A DNA stretch of 64,000 nucleotides from Novosphingobium sp. RL4 (GCF_035658495.1 NZ_CP141945.1:1725501-1789500); one strand, 5' to 3'; positions 1 to 9,319 are shown, numbered from the stretch's first letter. The notes: generated by a model from the letters alone, not told the origin. A program made the numbers and translations.

Positions 1-664
1 ATTCGGCCGCATGCTCGGCGATCACTTCGTCTTCGGTCAGCCCGCGGGCTTCGGCCATGCCGGGCATGACCTTGGTGCGGAAGCGCGGCCCGTCCACCAT
101 GCCGGGGGCGACGATGTTGACGTTGACGTTGTAGGGCCCCGCTTCGATCGCGGTGGACTTGGTGATGCCGCGCAGGCCCCATTTCGAGGCGGAATAGGCC
201 ATGCGCCCGGCGCGGCCGTGCATGCCGAAGGTGCCGCCGACATTGACGATCTTGCCATAGCGCCGGGCGACCATGCCGGGCAGCACCGCGCGCATCATCA
301 GGAAGCAGCCGCCCATGTTGAGCTGGATGATCTCGTCGAAGCCTTCGGGTGTGGTTTCCCACGCCGTTGCGCCGACCGGGCCGGTGCCGCCGGCAACGTT
401 GACGAGGACATCGACCGGTCCGAAATGGGATTCCGCTGCAGTGACGGCGGCAGCGCAGGCTGCGGGATCGGTAACGTCGCACTTGACGACAAGGGCGGAC
501 GAGATTTCGTCGATCGCCATCTTCAATATATCGAGCGCTTCGGTGTCGCGGCCCAGCAGAACAAGTTTGGCGCCTTCTTTGGCGAACGATGTAGAAATGG
601 CCGGACCCATGCCTTTACCCGCGCCGGTAATGACAACAATTCTATCCTTCAATTGCAGGTCCAT
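1..664 (-). CDS. SDR family oxidoreductase, 3' end cut by window edge
   Basis: An NAD(P)-dependent short-chain dehydrogenase of unknown substrate. The ATG at 664 opens a continuous frame of 221 codons with no stop before base 1, so the C-terminus lies outside the window. Visible hallmarks are the N-terminal dinucleotide motif TGAGKGMG, the mid-protein NVAGG (in place of NNAG) and the catalytic YSASK followed by WGLRG, a combination shared with the SDRs at 6892 and 14519. It is divergent from the LysR gene at 866, which may control it. Its role in the catabolic island is inferred from context only. Confidence 0.9.
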   Translation of the reverse strand, partial: MDLQLKDRIVVITGAGKGMGPAISTSFAKEGAKLVLLGRDTEALDILKMAIDEISSALVVKCDVTDPAACAAAVTAAESHFGPVDVLVNVAGGTGPVGATAWETTPEGFDEIIQLNMGGCFLMMRAVLPGMVARRYGKIVNVGGTFGMHGRAGRMAYSASKWGLRGITKSTAIEAGPYNVNVNIVAPGMVDGPRFRTKVMPGMAEARGLTEDEVIAEHAAE

Positions 665-807
665 TGGAACACCCCGAAGACGTGATTTAAATAATACCCC
701 GATGATAACAATAATGTTGACCGGCGGGCGATATTGTGAGTTTTACGAGGAAGCGCTTCTTCCCAAGCCGCTGCCTCGTGACGTTCGTTGCATAAGGGAT
801 GTGCCGT

Positions 808-834
808 TGCCCAAGTGGTGTTAAACCACGGGCA
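808..834. promoter_or_regulatory. Imperfect hairpin/palindrome in the SDR-lysR divergent region
   Basis: TGCCC-aa-GTGGT and ACCAC-GGGCA flank a 5-nt loop, with a 2-nt bulge. The element sits about 30 bases before the LysR start codon in the 201-bp region shared with the divergent SDR at 664. It could be a LysR operator (autoregulation and SDR control) or an mRNA leader hairpin. The call rests on symmetry and position only. Confidence 0.3.
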
Positions 835-865
835 GGGTGTAGCCGAAAATCGAACGGAGTCGCAG

Positions 866-1849
866 ATGGCGCTACGCAACCAGAGGATCTGGCAATATAT
901 CGATGAAGTCGCGCGGGTCGGGTCCGTGCGCCAGGCGGCCGAACGGCTGAACGTCACCCCCTCGGCTCTGCTGCGACGAATTCAGGACGTCGAGCACGAT
1001 CTGAACTCGACCATTTTCGAGCGGCACACCTCGGGTGTCAGGCTGACGGCTGCCGGCGAGGTGCTGATCGGCTGGATCAGGATGCAGACATCGGAACTGC
1101 GCCGGGTCTACTCCCAGATCGAGGAGCTCGAAGGGCTGCAGCGCGGCGAAGTCCGGATTGCCTGCAGCCAGGCGGTGGCGCGCAGCTTCGTGCTTCGCCA
1201 CGTCGCCGATTTTCGCGAGAAGCATCCCAACGTCAAGTTCAAGGTCAGCGTTACCGACCACAGCACCGCCGTGCGGGCGCTGATGGAATACGAGATGGAC
1301 CTGGTGCTGATCTTCCGCCCCCTGCGCTCCTCGGAGCTGCATCCGATCATGTCCATCGGGCAGGGGCTGGTCGCGGTGATGGCGGCGGACCATCCGCTGG
1401 CCAAGAACGAAGTGCTGCGGCTCAGGGAATGCGCGCATTACGACGTGGCCATGCCGGACATGGCCTTCGGCGGGCGCGAAATCGTGGAGAGCCGCCTGCT
1501 TTCAAGCTCTGCCAAGCTCAATGTCGCGGTGGAGGCAAACAGCTTCGATTTCCTGGCAGAGCTGGTTGCCGGCAGTGATCTGATTACCTTCCAGATCGAC
1601 ATCGGCGCCGATGTGTGGCGCCACGATCCGCGCTTTGCGGTGCGGCGGATCAGCGATATCGACCGGACTTACGGGCCGCTGGTGCTGGGGCAGCTCAAGG
1701 GGCGCCCGCTGCCGCTGGTCGCGGCCAAGTTCGCCGAGCAGATCGCGCGCGACCTCAACGATTGCCGTTCGCTGCCGACCATCCCGGGCAGCGAGAACTG
1801 GTACGCCGACGAGGACGAGGAAATCGACGAGATCGCTGTCGAGAAATGA
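866..1849 (+). CDS. LysR-family transcriptional regulator
   Basis: A 327-residue DNA-binding regulator. The N-terminal winged helix-turn-helix covers residues ~5-65, with the LysR signature around VGSVRQAAERLNVTPSALLRRIQ. It is followed by a periplasmic-binding-protein-like effector domain (~90-300) and an acidic tail. The start at 866 is preferred over an in-frame start at 788 because CGGAG lies about 8 bases upstream and the HTH then begins at the usual distance from the N-terminus. It is divergent from the SDR at 1-664 and convergent with hyuB. The effector is unknown; control of the flanking catabolic genes is inferred. Confidence 0.9.
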   Translation: MALRNQRIWQYIDEVARVGSVRQAAERLNVTPSALLRRIQDVEHDLNSTIFERHTSGVRLTAAGEVLIGWIRMQTSELRRVYSQIEELEGLQRGEVRIACSQAVARSFVLRHVADFREKHPNVKFKVSVTDHSTAVRALMEYEMDLVLIFRPLRSSELHPIMSIGQGLVAVMAADHPLAKNEVLRLRECAHYDVAMPDMAFGGREIVESRLLSSSAKLNVAVEANSFDFLAELVAGSDLITFQIDIGADVWRHDPRFAVRRISDIDRTYGPLVLGQLKGRPLPLVAAKFAEQIARDLNDCRSLPTIPGSENWYADEDEEIDEIAVEK

Positions 1850-1862
1850 ACCGGAACAGGTG

Positions 1863-1898
1863 AACCTGGGGCGGGGGATTTTACCCCCGCCCCAGGTT
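1863..1898. terminator. Bidirectional terminator hairpin
   Basis: A perfect 15-bp inverted repeat, AACCTGGGGCGGGGG (1863-1877) and its complement (1884-1898), with a 6-nt ATTTTA loop. It lies exactly between the converging lysR and hyuB stop codons, so it can serve both transcripts. Confidence 0.85.
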
Positions 1899-1899
1899 T

Positions 1900-3573
1900 C
1901 TAGCCGGTGAAGCCGTAGTCCCGGCTAGCGCCCTCGGGCGTTATCATCCCTTCCTCGATATCGCGGCGGACCTTGGCGGGATCGCGTGTCGCGGGCGCGC
2001 CGAGCCCGGCGCCGCCCGGGATTTCCAGCACGAGCCGCTCGCCCGCCGGAATCGCCTGAAGCCCCTTGGCGCGCATGGTCTTGCCGCCCGACGTCGTGAC
2101 TTTGCCCGCCGCTCCGTCATGCCCGCCGTCGCGGCCCCTGGCGGGGCGTTCGACCCGTTCGAACATGGCGAGCACTTCGAAGCCGCTGCCGTCGCGCATG
2201 CCCACTTCCACCGTCTGGCCCAGACCGCCGCGGCGTTCGCCGGGGCCGCCGCTGTCGGCGCGCAGTTCCTTGCGCCAGATGACGATGGGGGCCGAACTCT
2301 CGGTCACTTCCACCGGCATGGCGCGCACCCCGCTGGGGAAGGCGGTGCCGGACAGGCCGTCCTGCTCGGGCCGCGCGCCGGAACCGCCGGAGTTGAAGAA
2401 GATCGCATCGAAGCTCTCGCCCTGCCGCGCATTGCCCTGGGCGGGCAGGTTGCCGCGAAGCTGAACCGACCACAGGCACGAGCTGCCCTCTGCGGGAACG
2501 CGGTCGGGGATCGCCTGAGAGAGGCACCCGAACACGAGGTCCGGCAGCATCTGCCCGATGACGTGGCGGGCCGCGACCGGCCATGGCCGCTGGACGTTGA
2601 GGATCGAACCTTCCGGCGCGGTGACGACGAAAGGATCGAGCGCGCCGAAGTTGTTGGGCACGTCTGGCGAGATCACGCAGCGCAGGCCGAACACGGTGTA
2701 GGCGCGGCAGTAGTTGAGCACGACATTGATGCCGCGCGGTAGGCAGGGATCGGTGCCTTCGTAGTCCATCGACAGGGTATCCCCGGCGATGGTCAGCGTG
2801 CCCACCAGCGTCACCGGCTTGTCGTAACCGTCGATCACCAGGGTGCTGGTCCACTGGCCGTCAGGCAGCCTGGCGATCTCGGCGCGGGTTGCCGCCAGCG
2901 AGCGCTCGATGATGTAGTCCGCCACTTGCGCAAGGTCGGCCATGGCGAATTCGCCCAGCATGGCGCTGAGCCGCCGCGATGCCGCCTCGTTGCTGGTGAT
3001 GTAGGACAGGACATCGCCCTTGACCTGCATCGGCATGCGCACGTTCTGGCACAGGATATCGATGAGATCCTGGTTGATCCGGCCCGCGTCCGCCAGCTTC
3101 AGCAGGGGGATCTGGAGCCCTTCCTCGTAGATCGAGCGGCCGTCCGGCCCTTGCCCGAGCCCGCCGATGTCGACCTGGTGGCAGCACACGCCGAACAGGC
3201 CGACGACCCGCCCGTCATGGAACGCGGGCGAAACCACGGTGACGTCGTGCAGGTGCCCCGCCGTGAGCCATGGGTCGTTGGTGATGAAATGGTCGCCCGG
3301 CTTCATCGTGGCGACCGGGAACTTGGCCAGGAAGTGGCGCACGCCCTCTGCCATCGAATTGACGTGGCCGGGTGTGCCGGTAACCGCCTCGGCTATGAGA
3401 CGGCCTTCGAGGTCGAACAACGCGGCGGACAGATCGCCCGCGTCGCGCACGGTGGTGGAGAAAGCGGTGCGCATCAGCGTCTGCGCCTGTTCCTCGACGA
3501 TCGAGATCAGGCGCGTCCAGATCACCTGCATGCGCAGTTCGGTGAGGGCGGTGCCGGCGGAAGTCTGGCTCAT
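1900..3573 (-). CDS. hyuB: Hydantoinase B/oxoprolinase family protein
   Basis: A 557-residue member of the HyuB family (N-methylhydantoinase / 5-oxoprolinase / acetone-carboxylase alpha type). These work with a HyuA ATPase-like subunit in ATP-dependent opening of cyclic amides or in carboxylation. Seen are the N-terminal TRLISIVEEQAQTLMRTAFS segment and, further in, HFITNDPW, typical of the family, at normal length. Its ATG overlaps the hyuA stop in an ATGA arrangement at 3570-3573, so the two are translationally coupled. The exact substrate (5-oxoproline, hydantoin or another lactam) cannot be read from the sequence. Confidence 0.92.
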   Translation of the reverse strand: MSQTSAGTALTELRMQVIWTRLISIVEEQAQTLMRTAFSTTVRDAGDLSAALFDLEGRLIAEAVTGTPGHVNSMAEGVRHFLAKFPVATMKPGDHFITNDPWLTAGHLHDVTVVSPAFHDGRVVGLFGVCCHQVDIGGLGQGPDGRSIYEEGLQIPLLKLADAGRINQDLIDILCQNVRMPMQVKGDVLSYITSNEAASRRLSAMLGEFAMADLAQVADYIIERSLAATRAEIARLPDGQWTSTLVIDGYDKPVTLVGTLTIAGDTLSMDYEGTDPCLPRGINVVLNYCRAYTVFGLRCVISPDVPNNFGALDPFVVTAPEGSILNVQRPWPVAARHVIGQMLPDLVFGCLSQAIPDRVPAEGSSCLWSVQLRGNLPAQGNARQGESFDAIFFNSGGSGARPEQDGLSGTAFPSGVRAMPVEVTESSAPIVIWRKELRADSGGPGERRGGLGQTVEVGMRDGSGFEVLAMFERVERPARGRDGGHDGAAGKVTTSGGKTMRAKGLQAIPAGERLVLEIPGGAGLGAPATRDPAKVRRDIEEGMITPEGASRDYGFTG

Positions 3574-5648
3574 CGGGAAAGTCCTTGGTCGCGGCGGGTC
3601 AGTACGAGATAGCCGCGTTCATCCATGCGCCCGTTGAAGCGGGGGGAGACGACGGTGGTGGTCTCGCGCTCTGCGACGAGGGCGGGGCCGGAGAACCGGT
3701 CTCCGGGCCGCATCTCCTCGCGGGCATAGAGTGCGAAGTCGAGCGCTTCGCCGGTGGCCGGGTCGATCACCTTGCGGCTTCCGACGGGCGCGGCATCGCG
3801 CGGCGTCGCTTCGGCCGCCGCCGCCTCCGAGGCGAAACCGCCCGCGCCGACAGTGACGCGCCATGTCAGCATCTCGATCGGCAGGTCGAGCACCATGCCG
3901 CCGTATTGCGCACGGTATGCCTGTTCGAACGCCTCCCTGAGCACGGCGATATCGCCGGGACCAAGCGTGCGGGTGGGGAACTCGAAGGGGATTTCGTAGC
4001 CCTGTCCCTGATAACGGGCGAGGCAGACGCGCTTTTCCGTCTGCTTCGCACCGGGCGCCCCGGCGCTCACAAGGTTTCGCGCCTCGCCTGCCATCTCATC
4101 AAGCAGAGCGTTCAGCCTGTCGATGTCCACCGCGTCCAGCCGCATGGTGAGGCTGCGCGCGACTTCGTAGGAGACCGGCGCGCGCAGGAAGCCCACTGCC
4201 GAACCGACCCCTGCGCCGGAGGGAATGATGACGGTGCCGATGCCCAGCTTTTCGGCGAAGCTGACCGCGTGCAGCGGGGCCGCGCCGCCGAAGGCGATGA
4301 GGCTGCGTTCGTCCAGGGTCATGCCCTGTTCCACCGCGTGGACGCGGGCCGCGCTTGCCATGGTCTCGTCGACGATCTCGCTGACGCCGACGGCGAGGGT
4401 TTCGGCGCGGCCGTCCCAGAGGCCGAGCCCGGCCAGCGCTGCCTGCGCGTTTTCGGGCCTGAGGGTGACCTTGCCGCCCGCGAAGCGCGAAGGGTCGATG
4501 CGGCCCAGGGTAATGTCGGCATCGGTCACGGTGGGCCGCTCTCCGCCCCGTCCATAAGCGGCGGGGCCGGGCTCGGAGCCGGCGCTGTGCGGGCCGACGG
4601 CGAGGCGTCCGGCACTGTCGACCGAGGCGATCGAACCGCCGCCCGCGCCGATCTCCACCATCTCGACGACGGGGATGCGCAGCGGCAGGCCGCTGCCCTT
4701 GCGGAAGCGGTGGACGCGGCCGACCTCGAAGACCTGCGAGGTCTGCGGGGCGCCGTCGTTGATGAGGCATATCTTGGCCGTGGTGCCGCCGACATCGAGG
4801 GCGAGCACGCGGTCCGCGCCGCATTCCGCCGCGACCGAGGCCGCGAAGATGGCGCCGCCCGCCGGGCCGCTTTCGACCAGCCTCACCGGGAAGCGCGCGG
4901 CGGTATCGACCGTGGTGAGCCCGCCCGAGGACAGCATGAGGTAGAGCGGGCAGGTGAAGCCCATTTCGGTGAGACGGCCTTCGAGGCGGCGCAGATAGGC
5001 GTCTACGAGGGGCTGGACATAGGCATTGGCCGTCGTCGTCGAGAACCGCTCGTATTCGCGCATTTCCGGCGAGACCTCGCAGGAGAGCGAGATCGAGACG
5101 CCGGGCATTTCCTCGCGCAGGATTTCGGCCGCGCGCTTCTCGTGCGCATCGTTGACGTAGCTGTGGAGGAAGGCGACCGCGACGCTTTCAACGCCCTGAT
5201 CGCGAAATGCGGCGGCGGCGGTGCGCACGGCGTCCTCGTCCAGCGGGACGAGCACTTCGCCCAGCGCATCGAGCCGCTCCGGCACGCCGAGGCGCAGGCG
5301 GCGCGGCACCAGCGGGGCGGGTTTTTCCATGCCGATGTCGTACTGGTCGAACCGGCTTTCCGTGCCGAGCGCCAGCGCGTCGCGGAACCCCTCTGTGGTA
5401 AGCATGGCCACGGTCACGCCGCGCCGCTCGATCAGGGCATTGGTGGCCAGCGTGGTGCCATGGACGACCAGCGAGACGTCGGCCGGTTCGATTCCCGCTT
5501 CGGCAAGCAGCAGCGTCACCCCGTCGAGCAGTGCCCGTTCGGGGGCATCGTAAGTGGTGAGCAGTTTGGTGGAATGGCGCCGCTCGCCGATTTCGAGCAC
5601 GACGTCGGTGAAGGTGCCGCCGATGTCGGCGCCGATCTTTGCGGTCAT
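3570..5648 (-). CDS. hyuA: Hydantoinase A/oxoprolinase family ATPase subunit
   Basis: A 692-residue HyuA-family subunit with the ASKHA-type phosphate-binding motif DIGGTFTD at residues ~6-13 and a second ATPase motif LDVGGTTAK near residue 275. It should hydrolyse ATP to activate a lactam or ketone for its partner HyuB. ATG 5648 is chosen because it places DIGGTFTD at the normal N-terminal position. An in-frame ATG eight codons upstream (5672) overlapping the preceding gene is possible. The gap to the upstream oxygenase stop is 7 bp and hyuB overlaps downstream, giving an oxygenase-hyuA-hyuB operon. Confidence 0.92.
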   Translation of the reverse strand: MTAKIGADIGGTFTDVVLEIGERRHSTKLLTTYDAPERALLDGVTLLLAEAGIEPADVSLVVHGTTLATNALIERRGVTVAMLTTEGFRDALALGTESRFDQYDIGMEKPAPLVPRRLRLGVPERLDALGEVLVPLDEDAVRTAAAAFRDQGVESVAVAFLHSYVNDAHEKRAAEILREEMPGVSISLSCEVSPEMREYERFSTTTANAYVQPLVDAYLRRLEGRLTEMGFTCPLYLMLSSGGLTTVDTAARFPVRLVESGPAGGAIFAASVAAECGADRVLALDVGGTTAKICLINDGAPQTSQVFEVGRVHRFRKGSGLPLRIPVVEMVEIGAGGGSIASVDSAGRLAVGPHSAGSEPGPAAYGRGGERPTVTDADITLGRIDPSRFAGGKVTLRPENAQAALAGLGLWDGRAETLAVGVSEIVDETMASAARVHAVEQGMTLDERSLIAFGGAAPLHAVSFAEKLGIGTVIIPSGAGVGSAVGFLRAPVSYEVARSLTMRLDAVDIDRLNALLDEMAGEARNLVSAGAPGAKQTEKRVCLARYQGQGYEIPFEFPTRTLGPGDIAVLREAFEQAYRAQYGGMVLDLPIEMLTWRVTVGAGGFASEAAAAEATPRDAAPVGSRKVIDPATGEALDFALYAREEMRPGDRFSGPALVAERETTTVVSPRFNGRMDERGYLVLTRRDQGLSR

Positions 5649-5655
5649 ATGGGGC

Positions 5656-6663
5656 TCAGTTGTAGGCTTCATGAGGATTCTTGGAGAGCTGGCTGTAAAA
5701 ACGGGCGAGGTGGTCGGCGACGCGGACGGGCGCATAGCGCGGGCCTTCGCCCAGCAGTTCGGGCAGGGGCGCCACGGTCACCGTGCGGTCCGGATTGGCG
5801 AAATAGGGGACCGAAAAACGCTCCACGTCGGTGCGGTTGCGCACGCGGTGGTAGTTCGAGATGAAGCGGCCGTTGGACCACCACATCATCATGTCGCCGA
5901 CATTGATGGTGAAGGCGCCCGGGATCGGCGGTGCCTGTATCCATGCCCCGTCGCGGCGCTTGACCTCGAGCCCGCCAATCGCGCCCTGGGCCAGGATCGT
6001 AAACGGACCTTCGTCGGTATGGGAGATCATGTTGGACACGTCGGTGTCCGCGCTGTCCGGGAGCACGGGGTAATAGTTCAGGCTGAGCTGCGAAGGCGGC
6101 TGGCTGAACCAGTCGTCGAACCGGCTTTCCTCCAGCCCGAGGCCAAGCGCGAAGGCGCGCAGCAGTTCGCGGCCAAGGGCCAGCATGGCGCCGAGATAGT
6201 CCTCTCCGGCCTCGCGGAATGCGGCCATGCCTTCGGGCCAGCGGTTTGCCTGGTCGAAGATACGGGCATGTTCCATGTCGCCCGGATCGGCGGGCCATTC
6301 GTGCTGGAGGCGGTACTGCTCGAACATCCGGGTATTGCGCGAAAGGGGCTGGCGTTCCGGCATCGGGATATAGCCGCGATACCATTCGGGCGTGGCATGG
6401 GCGCCGGCACGTTCGGCGGCGGGGCGGGCGAAGAAGTCGGCGGCGGCGGCGAAGATCGCGTCGATCACCGCCTGCGGCACACCGTGCCCGGTGAGGTAGA
6501 AGAAGCCGATCTCCTCGCAGGCCCGCGCGATCTCGCTTGCCACCGTGCGGCGGGCTTCCGGATCGCCGCTCAGGAACGGCGCGAAGTCGATCACGGGAAT
6601 TTCTTCGAGCGAGACGGCGGCTGCTGCCGCAATGTCGTCCTCGCTTCTTTCGCTACGGCTCAT
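5656..6663 (-). CDS. Isopenicillin N synthase-like 2-oxoglutarate/Fe(II) oxygenase
   Basis: A 335-residue non-haem iron oxygenase. The N-terminal non-haem dioxygenase domain begins IPVIDFAPF and includes GFFYLTGHG. The catalytic facial triad is visible as HTD (H215, D217) and H272 in NYHRV, and RFS (R282, S284) is the 2-oxoglutarate-binding signature. AAGGAGT lies about 7 bases before the ATG. It is the first gene of an operon with hyuA and hyuB, so it probably oxidises the substrate, or an intermediate, that they open. The actual substrate is unknown. Confidence 0.9.
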   Translation of the reverse strand: MSRSERSEDDIAAAAAVSLEEIPVIDFAPFLSGDPEARRTVASEIARACEEIGFFYLTGHGVPQAVIDAIFAAAADFFARPAAERAGAHATPEWYRGYIPMPERQPLSRNTRMFEQYRLQHEWPADPGDMEHARIFDQANRWPEGMAAFREAGEDYLGAMLALGRELLRAFALGLGLEESRFDDWFSQPPSQLSLNYYPVLPDSADTDVSNMISHTDEGPFTILAQGAIGGLEVKRRDGAWIQAPPIPGAFTINVGDMMMWWSNGRFISNYHRVRNRTDVERFSVPYFANPDRTVTVAPLPELLGEGPRYAPVRVADHLARFYSQLSKNPHEAYN

Positions 6664-6891
6664 TATCGAGACTCCTTGATGGCGCGGGCCCCGGAAAACT
6701 GCGGAAAATCAGCCGGGAGCGGCAGGCCATGATCCATTCGCCGTGAACTGTTTAGGACAACACCCATGGCCCCGGCGGTGCTTTTTCGGTGCGGACCCGT
6801 CGCCTAATGGTCACCTTCCCGAACCGTGATCTTGCGCTACCAAGTCATCAGGGAAGCCCAATCAAGGACGATAAATGCGGATGACGCGCCG
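6664..6891. promoter_or_regulatory. Divergent promoter region with possible 6-codon leader ORF
   Basis: This 228-bp region separates the oxygenase operon (minus) from the SDR operon (plus) and must hold both promoters. AAGGA at 6864-6868 is well spaced (6 nt) for an ATG at 6875 that opens a six-codon frame (MRMTRR). Its TGA at 6893-6895 overlaps the ATG of the SDR at 6892 in an ATGA arrangement, which suggests translational coupling through a minimal leader. No clear operator was recognised. Confidence 0.4.
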
Positions 6892-7668
6892 ATGAGCCTC
6901 GAAGGCAAGGTTGCCATGGTGACGGGAGGGACGCGCGGTCTCGGCCTGGGCCTCGCACGGGCGCTTGGCCGCGCGGGCGCCGGCGTGGCGATCGTGGGCC
7001 GGGATGCGGCAACCGGAGAGCGGGCGGCGGCATCCCTCGTTGCCGAAGGGCTGAACGTCATCGCCTGCGCTGCGGACGTATCCGACGATGCCTCGATGTG
7101 CGAGGCTGCCGCCCGGACCGAACGGACACTGGGCGCGCCCGGCATACTGGTCTGTGCGGCCGGTGTCGGGGCGCCCCGCCGCCCGGTCTGGGAAGCGAGC
7201 CCGCAGGACTATCGCGGATGCTTCGACATCAACGTGCTGGGCGTGGTCAATGCCATGGCTGCCGTGATGCCCGGCATGACGGCGCGGGGCGAAGGGCGTG
7301 TCGTGGCCGTCGGCGGGACTTACGGGCACAAGGGCGTGGCCGGGTTCTCGCTCTATTCCGCGTCGAAATGGGCGCTGCGCGGGCTGGTGAAGTCCGCCGC
7401 GCTCGATGCGGCGCCGCACGGGGTGAGGGTCAACATGATCTCGCCCGGCGGGGTCGAGGGTGAGCGTATCCACCGCCTGTTCCGCGAAACCGCCCAGCGC
7501 AACGGCGAGCCCGAGGATGCGCCCCTGAAACGCTTCCTTTCCGGAACGGCGCTGGGCCGCCTCGTTACCGAGGACGATATCGCCGCAGCCCTGTTCCACC
7601 TCGTCGGACCGGCGGGGCGCATGATTACCGGGCAGGACATCGTCGTCGATTCCGGCACCGTCATCTAA
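6892..7668 (+). CDS. SDR family oxidoreductase
   Basis: A 258-residue classical SDR. The cofactor motif TGGTRGLG lies at residues ~11-18 and YSASK (followed by WALRG) is the catalytic pair. The C-terminus ends with the usual GQDIVVDSG. The start at 6892 is chosen because the SDR core begins there. Upstream in-frame codons reaching 6826 lack a ribosome site, while the tiny leader ORF at 6875 runs into this ATG. It heads a plus-strand operon with the PLP lyase, DUF3830 protein and aldehyde dehydrogenase (gaps of 14, 19 and 4 bp). Substrate unknown. Confidence 0.88.
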   Translation: MSLEGKVAMVTGGTRGLGLGLARALGRAGAGVAIVGRDAATGERAAASLVAEGLNVIACAADVSDDASMCEAAARTERTLGAPGILVCAAGVGAPRRPVWEASPQDYRGCFDINVLGVVNAMAAVMPGMTARGEGRVVAVGGTYGHKGVAGFSLYSASKWALRGLVKSAALDAAPHGVRVNMISPGGVEGERIHRLFRETAQRNGEPEDAPLKRFLSGTALGRLVTEDDIAAALFHLVGPAGRMITGQDIVVDSGTVI

Positions 7669-7682
7669 GGAGACCTCACGAA

Positions 7683-8879
7683 GTGACCGATATCACCGGG
7701 TTCAAGCGCGATACCCAGGCACTCCACGCAGGCCGCGATCCGAAGAACAATTTCGGCGTCGTCAATCCGCCGGTCTACCACTGTTCGACAGTCCTGTTCG
7801 ATTCCGTGGAGGCCCTGCTCGAAACGCGGCGCGACCGGGCCTCGGGCGCCTTCGAAGGCTTCACTTACGGACGCGAGGGCACGGTGACGACGCGTGCCTT
7901 CGAGGATGCGATCACCCTCCTGGAAGGCGGTTACCGCGCGATCACGACGAGCTGCGGCCTTGGCGCGATCTGCGCCTCGCTCACCGCGTTCCTTTCGGCG
8001 GGCGACCACTTGCTGATCGTCGACAGCCTCTACGGCCCAGCCCGCGATTTCTGCGAGAGCTTCCTGCGCAAGTTCGGCGTGGACGTGACCTATTACCGGC
8101 CGGACGTGGGCGCCGGGATCGCCGAGCTGTTTCAGCCGAACACCCGTGTCGTCTACATGGAGAGCCCCGGTTCGCTGACCTTCGAGATGACGGACGTTCC
8201 CGCGATCGCGAAGGAATGCCGGGCGCGGGGCATCTGGACGATCTTCGACAATACCTGGGGCTCGCCGATCAATTTCCGGCCGCTGGAGCACGGCGTGGAC
8301 GTCTCGATCAATGCCGCGACGAAGTATATCTCAGGCCACTCCGACCTCATGCTCGGCATTGCCGTCACCACGGAGGATGCCTTCATCCCGGTCAAGAAAA
8401 CCGCGTCGGCATCGGGATACTGCGCCGGGCCGGACGATATCTACATGGCCATGCGGGGCCTGCGGACCCTGCCGCTGCGCATGAAGCAGCATCATGCCTC
8501 GGGGCTGGCCATCGCCGAATGGTTGCAAGGCCGCCCCGAAGTCCACCGCGTCATGCATCCCGCGCTGCCGGGCGATCCCGGCCATGCGATCTGGCAGCGC
8601 GATTACGACGGCGCCTCCGGCCTGTTCGGCTTCGTGCTGGAAGCCTGCACGGACAAGCAGTTCGCTGCCTTCATGGACCATATGGACCTGTTCAAGCTCG
8701 GCTATTCCTGGGGCGGTTATGAAAGCCTCGTGGTGCCGACTTACCCGAACACCCTGCGTTCGGCGACGGAGTGGTCCGCCCCCGGCCCGGCCGTGCGCAT
8801 CCATGTCGGCCTCGAAGCGGTGGAAGACCTGATCGCCGATCTCGAACGCGGCCTTGCACGCCTTGTCGCTGCCGCCTGA
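7683..8879 (+). CDS. Cystathionine beta-lyase-like PLP enzyme (Cys/Met metabolism family)
   Basis: A 398-residue PLP-dependent enzyme of the gamma-family (MetC/CGS type). The start is GTG, preceded by AAGGAGA at 9-nt spacing. Seen are the TYGREG phosphate-binding stretch (~61-66), the cofactor-stacking YG region and the Schiff-base lysine K214 in NAATKYISGHSD. SWGGYESL near the C-terminus is typical of cystathionine beta-lyases. Cleavage of a C-S or C-N bond in an amino-acid-like intermediate is inferred. Sitting inside a catabolic operon, it need not serve methionine synthesis, so no metC name is assigned. Confidence 0.88.
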   Translation: MTDITGFKRDTQALHAGRDPKNNFGVVNPPVYHCSTVLFDSVEALLETRRDRASGAFEGFTYGREGTVTTRAFEDAITLLEGGYRAITTSCGLGAICASLTAFLSAGDHLLIVDSLYGPARDFCESFLRKFGVDVTYYRPDVGAGIAELFQPNTRVVYMESPGSLTFEMTDVPAIAKECRARGIWTIFDNTWGSPINFRPLEHGVDVSINAATKYISGHSDLMLGIAVTTEDAFIPVKKTASASGYCAGPDDIYMAMRGLRTLPLRMKQHHASGLAIAEWLQGRPEVHRVMHPALPGDPGHAIWQRDYDGASGLFGFVLEACTDKQFAAFMDHMDLFKLGYSWGGYESLVVPTYPNTLRSATEWSAPGPAVRIHVGLEAVEDLIADLERGLARLVAAA

Positions 8880-8898
8880 CCCTACGGACACACGATAA

Positions 8899-9315
8899 AT
8901 GACCCTGATCGACATTACCGCCGGCCCGTTCCGGTTCGTTGCCCGGCTGGAGGAGGAACTCGCTCCTGTCACCGCCGCCCGTTTCAAGGCGATGTTGCCT
9001 TACGACGAAAAGCTGATCCATGTCCGCTGGAGCGGCGAGGGCGTGTGGATTCCGCTGGGCGATGCGCACTACGACCTGCCCTGGGAAAATCCCACGCGCT
9101 ATCCCGCGCCCGGCCAGTTCATCTTCTATCCCGGTGGCTACAGCGAGTGCGAGATCCTGCTTGCCTATGGCGGCGTGGCTTTCGCCAGCAAGCTCGGGCC
9201 GCTGGCGGGCATTCACTTCCTGACCATCGTGGAAGGGCTTGAGCATCTGCCCGAGCTGGGCCGAACGGTGCTCTGGGAAGGCGCGCAGGGCGTCAGCTTC
9301 CGGTTGAGGGATTGA
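8899..9315 (+). CDS. DUF3830 family protein (cyclophilin-like fold)
   Basis: A 138-residue protein matching my recollection of the DUF3830 family: IPLGDAHYDLPWENPTRYP in the middle, followed by PGQFIFYPGG and a C-terminal half with AYGG and SKLGPLAGIHF. Members are small, soluble and reported to adopt a cyclophilin-like beta barrel; their reaction is not established. The gene lies 19 bp after the PLP lyase and 4 bp before the aldehyde dehydrogenase, so it belongs to the same operon. A link to lactam/oxoproline chemistry, where cyclophilin-like subunits also occur (PxpB/PxpC), is inference. Confidence 0.75.
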   Translation: MTLIDITAGPFRFVARLEEELAPVTAARFKAMLPYDEKLIHVRWSGEGVWIPLGDAHYDLPWENPTRYPAPGQFIFYPGGYSECEILLAYGGVAFASKLGPLAGIHFLTIVEGLEHLPELGRTVLWEGAQGVSFRLRD

Positions 9316-9319
9316 AGCC

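Noticed and set aside
3585..5864. 759-codon plus-strand frame opposite hyuA
   Set aside because: Rich in Arg/Gly/Ala/Asp with no motifs. It is an antisense artefact of high-GC codon use, and hyuA on the other strand has complete family motifs.
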